A DNA stretch of 18,933 bases. Origin: Amoebophrya sp. AT5.2. Its lineage: Eukaryota; Sar; Dinophyceae; Syndiniales; Amoebophryaceae. How positions within the stretch are numbered: position 1 is the stretch's first letter; each line of letters opens with the position of its first letter. Of the stretch, positions 10,557 to 17,107 are shown in pieces. The stretch covers positions 1-18,933 of the forward strand of contig RXOD01004713.1 of NCBI GenBank assembly GCA_005223375.1, read 5' to 3'. The notes below the pieces were generated by a model that was not told where the DNA came from, searched no databases, and was given only the letters and a program-made list of their open reading frames with translations. The translations under genes were made by a program, and so were the position numbers.

Positions 10557-10612
10557 TAAACGTAGACAAAAAGGAAAAGAAGGTCAATTTAAACGTAGAC
10601 AAAAAGGAAAAG
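10557..10612. repeat. Direct repeat, 23 bp, two copies
   Basis: The word beginning TAAACGTAGACAAAAAGG occurs at 10557-10579 and again, identical over 23 bp, at 10590-10612, offset 33 bp. It lies upstream of the phosphatase coding region. It could be a local duplication or a regulatory element; nothing further is visible. Confidence 0.8.
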
Positions 10613-11446
10613 GTGATTGCTACATCAAAGTGTTTGGTGTAGTACGTTCTTTCGAGTACTTACTACAGCCGACGTGCTCCTTCTCATCAAGCCTGCTATA
10701 TTTTCATTGATTGGGTATTCGTTATGTGTCGCGAACCTGGGTTGCACAACATACTTCTTTTTCAGTTCTTGCTATCAGCAAAAAGAAACGCAACGCGCAT
10801 CGCTTGGTCGTCGAAGTAGTAGAATGGGACCACTGCTATCTTTGACATTTTTGATTTCGAATTTCTTGCGCAGAGCGATGCGATGCTTCCTCTCCTGGCT
10901 GGGGATCGATCGGAGAAGTGAGATATTCTCCCTGAGAGGACGTGCGATGAAGTTGGTGCTGAAGATGAACTTGAACTGGGACTCAAAAAAGGCGTTGTTC
11001 TTGTACTTGTAGTGCAGTAGTTGTAGTACTTGTACTAGGTCGTAAGAAAGTAATATACTTCCTGAGGTCGTACTTAATAAACTGTAGGACAAGGGCGGTA
11101 TGGAAACCTATTGGTGAGCTTCGAGAAGAAGAAAAAGCTTCCAAATGTCGATGTCCTACTCGTAGCGCCGCTGCTGTCTTTTATAAATATTTATGTTACA
11201 CACTCCTCGCGCTCCACCTGGATTCAGTCAGGGATGTCGGCTTACTGGTGTAGTGGGCTATTTTTACCCTCTATCAGAGTAAGCAGAGCAAGTTCACTCA
11301 ATGAATCAATCAAAAATCTTCAGTGCGGTGCCGGTGCCACAATTTTTTTATACACACTCTTCATAGCACCCGCGCTGTGGCTGCCGCGACAAGGGACCTC
11401 TGGCGCGTCGTGGTAGTTCTGTCTTGCCTATGAAAAATAAATGTGG

Positions 11447-11508
11447 CTGTAGCATAATCTTCACACCCACCGCTATTCGAATTTGGACTGTAGCACAATC
11501 TTTCACAC
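11447..11508. repeat. Imperfect direct repeat, about 20 bp, two copies
   Basis: CTGTAGCATAATCTTCACAC at 11447-11466 recurs as a near copy with one substitution and one inserted T at 11488-11508, about 41 bp apart. It is noncoding, downstream of glutathione synthetase. Confidence 0.7.
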
Positions 11509-12108
11509 ACAGGTGGCCGTCCACGCCGAAACTCCTGTCCGTGGGGATTTCGAGGATGTGCTTGTGCTTGTAGACAGCTACATGATTCGTACGGAGCTGC
11601 GTGTGCGCAGCGAGTGATCTGCGGCCGCACCGCTATACCTATAGTGCTGCCGCTCTACTTTACATAAAATATGTCTACGATATCGTGTTGAGCATGGCCG
11701 ATCCATTCGTTACGTTCTGCGTGGCTGCTTATTTGAACACTCCTGGGTGACCTCAAGTTTACCGACACCAGTCAGTTTCTCGGATGGAAATCAAGCTCAC
11801 CGAGATTGAGAGACTCCGAAAACGCGAGTTTCCGATGACGTTCACGACGACTTGACAGAGTCTAATTATCGTGCGCAAAATCAGTGTATCACGAGAAGTG
11901 GCGTCTAGTCTTTCTTCGTCCATGGCTCGAAAATTCCAATCATGGTGCAACAATCTCCGCAGCATAGAGCTGGAAGAGTAGCACTGCTCCGCATCATCTC
12001 GTCTACGTCAAGAAGTTTGAAATACGCACATTATCCTCGTCTCCCGCGCTGGAAGAGTCTGTCAAAACCCGAACCCCGCAACCCGACGAAGCCCGGACAT
12101 CGATCTAC

Positions 12109-14901
12109 TTACACTAGGATTGGCGCATCCACCACTGCGTGTCCCAGGAAGACGCCCCCCTGCTCGGTCTTTTTGCTCTTTGAGCGCAACAGGTGCCCGT
12201 AGCTTTCGTTTTTCAACACCGAGCCGCCGGGCCCCCCGATGTACGCCGCGAAAATACCGAGCTCCCCGACCGCGTCCCCCCGGTAACACACGTCCACTTC
12301 TGTACCACTACTACCAGCACTCCTCACCAGCACCGCCTGCGGGAAGCACGGGGCGTCCACTTTTTTCATCACGATGTACTCCGACAGTCGGTTTACCTTT
12401 GCGAAGTCCAGTTTATTCATCGCGGCCTCCTGCTGCATGATGGAATCGATGGTGCTCCTCGGAGGTGGCGAAGAAGAAGTCGTGGTTCTTCTACTTCCCG
12501 AGACCATTCCGAAGAGGTTTGGGCGGAGCGCGGCGAGGGATATCGGCGCCCCCTCGCTGTCGGTTTTCTCGCACAGCCCGTGCTTTCGAAACGCGAAGTC
12601 CAGGAAGCTGTGGACGCCGTCGATGATTAGATCCTGCATCTCTTGCCCGACGATCACCGCCCCGCTCCCTTCGATCTGGCTCTTCATCACGTACTCGCTC
12701 GGCCGCAGCAGCGGTTTCTGCAGGTTCGGAAAAAACGCGGTCAGCGTCGCGTGGGCGGTGGGGTGGAGCGTCGCGAAGTCGCCCGCTGGGTTTTTCGTCT
12801 TCGACTTCGAGGCAGTAGTTGTACTACGGCTGAACGTTGATGCGTTTTCCAGTTCTTGCGCGGGCGGCGGCAGGTCCGCCGCCTCGGAATGGAGGAAGTG
12901 GAAGAGCACGGGCCCCAACTCGAGCAGCAAATCGAGCTCGCGGCGCTCGAGCTTCCGCGTGCGGTGCTTTTCGAGCTCCTCGCCGGCGTCGAACTGCGGG
13001 CAAGTGAAGGGCAGCAGCTCGGGCAAAATCCTGTTGATGATCTCCAGGTTCCGCCCGCCGCACGAGTACCCGTCGACGTCTTCGCTCATCTCCGCTTCCT
13101 CCGATACACGCCGGTCAGTAAACTCGAGCGCCAGCGAGTGGTCGACCGCGTCGGCCGTAATGTTGTGCGCGGTTCCGTCCTCAGCGTGTGATGCTGATGA
13201 CGTAGAAGATGTTGACGGCGTGGTGCCTCGTGGTACCGTTGTAGATCTGGTTGTTACGAGCACCCCGGTAGCTACGTACTCCTCCACCAATTTCGCGGCC
13301 TCCTCGTACAGGATTTGCTGGATCTTTTTCATGCCGATGAGCTGTCCCACACAGGAGGGAACCTTAACCGCCCGGGACTTTTCCAGGAAGTAGCGGACGC
13401 TCCAGAAAGTGACGGTCGGGTTCAGCGGGTTGTGGTAGTGCTCGGGCCAGTAACCGGAGCGAAAGTAGACGGCCAGGACCTCGTACGAAGGACGGAGACG
13501 ACGGCTACTTGTTCCCGTCCCAGAAGTAGGGGAGGATGAAGCAGACAAGCCTTCCTCTTCCGACGTGGACGACACATTCTGCAGTGAAACGGAACCCATT
13601 GAACCGGCCGACGTGCTGGACTCGTCCACGCCGTCTGCGGCTCCTGCGAAGGAGTCGTCTTCACAGAAGTAGTAGAGCGCGTTTGTACTTTGCTCCAGCA
13701 CCAGCTTCCGCGACGAGAAATCCGCGCTCAGCTCCGCAAAGGAACGGCGGAAGGAAATTACGTCGGCTACTTCAAGCATGGCTCTTTCGAGCTTCCGCTG
13801 GTCCAGTTCGTTCTTTTCGTCCTCGTCTGCGACGAAGATGACTGCAAGCTCCGGGGGCGGAAGGACGCCGCTCCCACGACGAGTGGAGCTGTGCATCTCT
13901 TCGTACGCTTTTTTCAGGTCGCGAAACGCCGTTCCAAAGCCGCACGCAATGCCGTTGGAGGCTGAAGACACGACGGCAGCGTTCTTCAGCTTCTTTGGTG
14001 AACTAGTAATATCGCCCCTGCCGCCGGAAGAAGGTCCTCTACTGCCATGATCTACTTTCAACACTCGCTTCCCCAGTTGTCTTTTTTCCGCGGCGCGGCA
14101 TTTCTCGAGCACGGCGTTGACTTCCTCCGACGAAACGAAAGTCGAGCTGCCCCGCCGCCGCTCTACCGCCTCCTTCTTGCTCCCGTAATACCGTTCTAGG
14201 AAGGCGCGGTCCGAAAGGTCCCGCTCGATCTCCTCCTGTCCCTGCGGTAACGCTCGATCCCCGTTCTTATAGTACGAGCTCGGGAACCACTTGCGCCGGA
14301 ACAGTTTCTGGAGTTTCCCCACCTCCTCCGACATGCCTTGGAAACTCGCCGCGAACGTGTTCAGCTCGATTTGCTTGAGGCAGAAGTCTGCGTCCATCAT
14401 GTAGTCGTTCCGCACGATGAACATGCGGAGCTCGTCTGCATACGCTCGCGGCGCGGCGTTTGCGGCAGTACTTGTTCCAAAGATGCGCTCCGCGATCTTC
14501 AGCAGCTCGTCGGTGATTTCGTCGTGCTTCCGCGCTTCTTGCAGTGCTGGGAACAGGAACTTCGCCGGGTCCAGGGAGAGTAAGTCGTACAGCCGGAGGT
14601 TCAACGGCGTGCCACGGTGGTACAGGTACTCGTAGCTCTTCCGCGGGATGGGGTGCGGAGTGAGGGCGTAGTTCAAGAAATCCGCAGCGGCACGGGAGTT
14701 CTTGGAGGTGTTGGTGGCCGCTGGGGCCGCGCCACGGAAGCAGCCCACGCCCTGAGCCAATCCGTGGGCGAGCGCATCCTGGATGAGGCGGGGCTTGTCC
14801 CTCGCAATCGCGACTTCTAGCGCGGACAGCTCGCCCGTCTGAGACCCGCTCTTCCGCCGCCGGAAAGACACGGAGGAGGTGGAGGCGGGAGAAGCAGGCA
14901 T
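12109..14901 (-). CDS. GSS: Glutathione synthetase (eukaryotic type), strongly enlarged, altered glycine-rich loop
   Basis: Joins gamma-glutamylcysteine and glycine using ATP to make glutathione. The frame has 930 codons, about twice the usual 470-500. The start ATG is the first after an in-frame TGA 18 nt upstream, and the protein ends HAVVDAPILV-TAA, as the family does. Signatures in order are: RNDYMMD near 164; LKQIELNTFAASFQG at 175-189 with the Mg-binding Glu179 and Asn181; ELDQRKLE at 365-372; AVYFRSGYWP at 477-486; LIGMKKIQQIL at 521-531 (ATP-binding Lys); EYVMKSQIEGSG at 736-747 (Lys740, Glu744); VGELGIFAAY at 878-887; and SYGHLLRSK at 900-908 (Arg906). Extra segments sit at about 205-315, 410-470, 548-615, 675-705 and 800-815, mostly Ser/Thr-rich. 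The glycine-rich loop, EGGGNN in the animal enzyme, reads EGSGAV here. The family is clear; activity is not assured. Confidence 0.93.
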   Translation of the reverse strand: MPASPASTSSVSFRRRKSGSQTGELSALEVAIARDKPRLIQDALAHGLAQGVGCFRGAAPAATNTSKNSRAAADFLNYALTPHPIPRKSYEYLYHRGTPLNLRLYDLLSLDPAKFLFPALQEARKHDEITDELLKIAERIFGTSTAANAAPRAYADELRMFIVRNDYMMDADFCLKQIELNTFAASFQGMSEEVGKLQKLFRRKWFPSSYYKNGDRALPQGQEEIERDLSDRAFLERYYGSKKEAVERRRGSSTFVSSEEVNAVLEKCRAAEKRQLGKRVLKVDHGSRGPSSGGRGDITSSPKKLKNAAVVSSASNGIACGFGTAFRDLKKAYEEMHSSTRRGSGVLPPPELAVIFVADEDEKNELDQRKLERAMLEVADVISFRRSFAELSADFSSRKLVLEQSTNALYYFCEDDSFAGAADGVDESSTSAGSMGSVSLQNVSSTSEEEGLSASSSPTSGTGTSSRRLRPSYEVLAVYFRSGYWPEHYHNPLNPTVTFWSVRYFLEKSRAVKVPSCVGQLIGMKKIQQILYEEAAKLVEEYVATGVLVTTRSTTVPRGTTPSTSSTSSASHAEDGTAHNITADAVDHSLALEFTDRRVSEEAEMSEDVDGYSCGGRNLEIINRILPELLPFTCPQFDAGEELEKHRTRKLERRELDLLLELGPVLFHFLHSEAADLPPPAQELENASTFSRSTTTASKSKTKNPAGDFATLHPTAHATLTAFFPNLQKPLLRPSEYVMKSQIEGSGAVIVGQEMQDLIIDGVHSFLDFAFRKHGLCEKTDSEGAPISLAALRPNLFGMVSGSRRTTTSSSPPPRSTIDSIMQQEAAMNKLDFAKVNRLSEYIVMKKVDAPCFPQAVLVRSAGSSGTEVDVCYRGDAVGELGIFAAYIGGPGGSVLKNESYGHLLRSKSKKTEQGGVFLGHAVVDAPILV

Positions 14902-15290
14902 ATTAGTGTACGTTTGTCAGTGTCTCTGTACGTTGACCGTGAACCTTAAATCAGTATCAGAGGCAGAACTACTAACGGTACTTTCAGGATCAGGTCTGAG
15001 CTACTAGGTAGGCGGGCCTTGCTGTAGCACTGCTACTCGTCCTCCTCCTGCCCCACATCGTGTTCTTGGATCTTGCTTCATACGACGCATCTTCACTGGT
15101 GATCATGATCTCCACCGATCAACAGGTAAGGCCGACGAGTTTCTCTTTCTACGTTCGTACTATAATTTGTGCCATGGTGGATCTTGTTCTGCAAGGAGGG
15201 TTGCAATCGCTCGGAGTAGCCTTGACGTTCCCTCCTTACTTTGGGCCTACCCCAAGAGGACGTAGACGCAAGCAAATTATACTTCAGTGA
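14902..15290. promoter_or_regulatory. Putative bidirectional spacer between glutathione synthetase and RD-rich gene
   Basis: The two genes point away from each other, leaving about 390 bp that should carry both promoters and the 5' end of the RD-rich gene. ATGs in the RD frame occur at 15105 and 15174. A consensus-like donor CAG-GTAAGG has its GT at 15126-15127. No TATA-like or other core motif is convincing. Assignment rests on gene orientation only. Confidence 0.35.
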
Positions 15291-15845
15291 CACGAAGACA
15301 ACGAAGACAGGGACCACAAGTACGACCGAAACCATTCGCCAAGAGGGCGAAGCGAATGGGACCACTACTACCCCCGCGACCGCCGGGACTACAGGGACGA
15401 CCGCCGGGACTTCCGGGACGACCGCAGAGAACGCGACCACCGGGACGACCACCGGGGAAACCTCCGCGACCACCGGGAACGCCGAAGCGACGACCACGAC
15501 AACTACACCCACTACAATCGACGCGGCGACCGGGACAGAAACAGTGACTACCATGATGATCGCGAAAGAGATCGTGACTACCGCAGCCACAAGAACGAAG
15601 CGACGACGCGGGAAGAGCGGGAGACCGAGGACAACAGACACAAAAAGTACGGCGCAGACCGCCACAGTGGAGCAAGCCAGCTGACACCAACTGGCAGCCG
15701 CGTGCGAGAATCGCCCTACGACCGACGGGAAAGCAGCATGTCCTTGCGGCTCAATATGTCGCAGCAGCGGGATAAGCAAAAATCGGAAAAGAAGCTGGAC
15801 ACTGTGCCGGAGGACGGTGCAGGCTCAGACAATCCAAACAAATAA
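15291..15845 (+). CDS. C-terminal exon of an Arg-Asp (RD/RE)-rich protein, 5' end unresolved
   Basis: A frame of 184 codons ending in TAA is dominated by Arg-Asp and Arg-Glu units such as DRRDYRDDRRDFRDDRRERD, then RDRNSDYHDDRERDRDYR. It closes with a less biased acidic tail (KKLDTVPEDGAGSDNPNK). Such tails are typical of nuclear RNA-binding and spliceosomal proteins of the U1-70K/RS-RD kind, but no RRM or zinc finger is visible, so the role is inference. This frame is preferred over the Thr-rich and Pro-rich frames on the same strand because its repeats differ synonymously (Arg as CGC, CGG, CGA, AGG, AGA) or conservatively (Tyr/Phe). A TGA at 15288-15290 separates it from in-frame ATGs at 15105 and 15174. 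One possible model joins ATG 15105-15125 (MISTDQQ) through GTAAGG to an acceptor AAG at 15318-15320, phase 0. Confidence 0.65.
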   Translation, partial: HEDNEDRDHKYDRNHSPRGRSEWDHYYPRDRRDYRDDRRDFRDDRRERDHRDDHRGNLRDHRERRSDDHDNYTHYNRRGDRDRNSDYHDDRERDRDYRSHKNEATTREERETEDNRHKKYGADRHSGASQLTPTGSRVRESPYDRRESSMSLRLNMSQQRDKQKSEKKLDTVPEDGAGSDNPNK

Positions 15846-16144
15846 TTTTCGGACTCTACTTCGAGAAAGATTAATGTTTGGTGAGGTACTCCCATAATCG
15901 GAATAAACCGTATCGAGGATGCAAATTGAAAAAACAAAAAATCCCGAAGTTACGACCTTAAGCACGCCGCGCATTTGTTTCGTCGATCTCGTCGTGGTCT
16001 GTTTTGTCTGGTTGGTTCTTATGCCGATGATCCTAAAACAACTAATACTTTGCTAACCCTACTAACTTAACGCAACACTAAAAATACACTCATTGCCATT
16101 GCATTTCGACGCCACGCCGAGGCTTTTCGTTTTGCTTTTCCCTT

Positions 16145-16346
16145 TCCCTACCCTCGGCCCGACGACGACAAGAACAGCCCGTACCTGACGCTTCCGCCCG
16201 ACAACGACCAGGACCTTCACTACCTGATGCTTCCGCCCGACAACGACCAGGACCTTCACTACCTGACGACGTAGAACGACTAGGACAGGCCCAACCTGAC
16301 GACGCAGAACGACAAGAACCAGACCAACCTGACGACGCAGAAAAAG
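16145..16346. repeat. Minisatellite, 39-bp and 33-bp units
   Basis: Units begin CCTGA at 16184, 16223, 16262, 16295 and 16328, so the periods are 39, 39, 33 and 33 bp; a diverged first unit starts near 16145 and the last is cut short. The 39-bp copies at 16184 and 16223 differ at a single base. All lengths are multiples of three. On the minus strand the frame reads as QVVKVLVVVGRKH-type units, and on the plus strand as PDASARQRPGPSL-type units. Neither frame has a convincing start codon, so coding is unproven. Confidence 0.85.
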
Positions 16347-16383
16347 TTTAAAATTTCAGGGGGAAATAAATATAGCGCCTGCA

Positions 16384-16496
16384 GGTTACGGCGAGCCTTG
16401 AACGTGGTGGATCCGGAGCCTCTGGCCGCCTCAAGGATAGCCACTCTCCGTAACCCCGAGCACCATGCAGTGCCTCCTAAGTTGTTGGCTCAACTT
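16384..16496 (+). ncRNA. Candidate structured RNA: long hairpin plus two small stem-loops
   Basis: By hand, 16384-16395 (GGTTACGGCGAG) pairs with 16444-16455 (CTCTCCGTAACC) with one mismatch. Then 16396-16401 (CCTTGA) pairs with 16431-16436, 16406-16410 with 16426-16430, and 16413-16417 with 16421-16425, closing on a 3-nt loop. That is about 27 base pairs in 72 nt. Two short stem-loops follow: GCAC/GTGC at 16460-16473 and AAGTTG/CAACTT at 16479-16496. The block is a GC-rich island in AT-rich surroundings. It does not match tRNA, 5S, U6 or spliced-leader consensus. The strand is uncertain, because a DNA inverted repeat would look much the same. An ATG-less frame also crosses it. Confidence 0.35.
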
Positions 16497-17107
16497 CTGG
16501 CACATCTATCGCGCGAAAGAGCATGGACGCCAGAGGCAGAAGCAGGCCTAGTTTGCGCGCAGTAGGTCCTAGGTTTGTTGCTGTTGGTTCACAGGCATGG
16601 TCTTCCGTCTTGTGTCTTCCTCCTCTCCTTCTATTCTCGCATCCTCTCTACCTAAATCAAAAGCCAGGTCCTCGGCACATATTAAATACAGGCTGCAAAA
16701 GCAACCAATACTACTCAAAAGACAACGACTTCGCTTTATTTGTTATCCTTGATTATACTTCACTTGGGCCATCTTCGCCTGATGAGCAGCCGCAAATTTT
16801 CTGCCACGCCTCTCAAGAAGCTGCTAGGCGTTCTCCAACTGCTCTTCGCGTCTCGTAGTTCTTTGCTTCGGCTGCCTGTCCCAACAAGGAGGTTCACTGT
16901 ATTGCGACTCGTCCGAACGAAACTCATTATCCACTGACTGTTCATCTCGGCACTTTATTTTCCCTATACTATATTAATACGTATTTTCACTTGCCCCATA
17001 CTTGGCTCGAGCACTACTAGCTCCGTTCCTACGATTTCGCGGCATTCTGAATATAGCAAATCTCTAGTGTCATATCACTCAGGCTCCGCTTCAGGTGTCC
17101 CTCTTTG

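Larger units (their letters stand above)
10286..12108. other. Intergenic stretch without a recognisable gene
   Basis: About 1.8 kb between the phosphatase start and the glutathione synthetase stop. It is AT-rich with short ORFs only. It contains two short direct repeats (listed separately) and a GTAGT/GTACTTGTA-rich patch near 10995-11040. A 5' exon of the phosphatase could lie here but none can be shown. Confidence 0.55.
15846..17107. other. Convergent intergenic stretch with minisatellite and hairpins
   Basis: About 1.26 kb between the 3' ends of the RD-rich gene (plus) and the archaemetzincin-like gene (minus). It holds the minisatellite at 16145-16346 and the hairpin cluster at 16384-16496. 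The remainder (15846-16144 and about 16600-17107) is AT-rich with only short meaningless ORFs. Confidence 0.6.

Noticed and set aside
12374..13393. Plus-strand frame of 339 codons, Ser-rich
   Set aside because: Antisense shadow of glutathione synthetase, whose conserved motifs on the minus strand cover the same bases.
15241..15684. Plus-strand Thr-rich, mucin-like frame
   Set aside because: Repeat units change amino acids here but stay synonymous or conservative in the RD frame, which also continues sensibly to its own stop at 15843-15845.
15093..15779. Minus-strand frame of 228 codons, Val-rich, looks like membrane segments
   Set aside because: The Val runs are the reverse complement of the GAC/CGN repeats encoding the RD-rich domain; the hydrophobicity is a composition artefact.
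16446..16494. TCCGTAACC and TTGGCTCAAC resemble the two ends of the dinoflagellate spliced leader
   Set aside because: The leader is a continuous 22-nt sequence; here the two pieces are separated by about 30 extra bases and mismatched, so this is probably chance.
16284..16565. ATG-less plus-strand frame crossing the hairpin cluster, including LNVVDPEPLAASRIATLRN
   Set aside because: Looks protein-like for about 55 codons but has no start, no family resemblance and no clear splice signals; the base pairing is the stronger signal.
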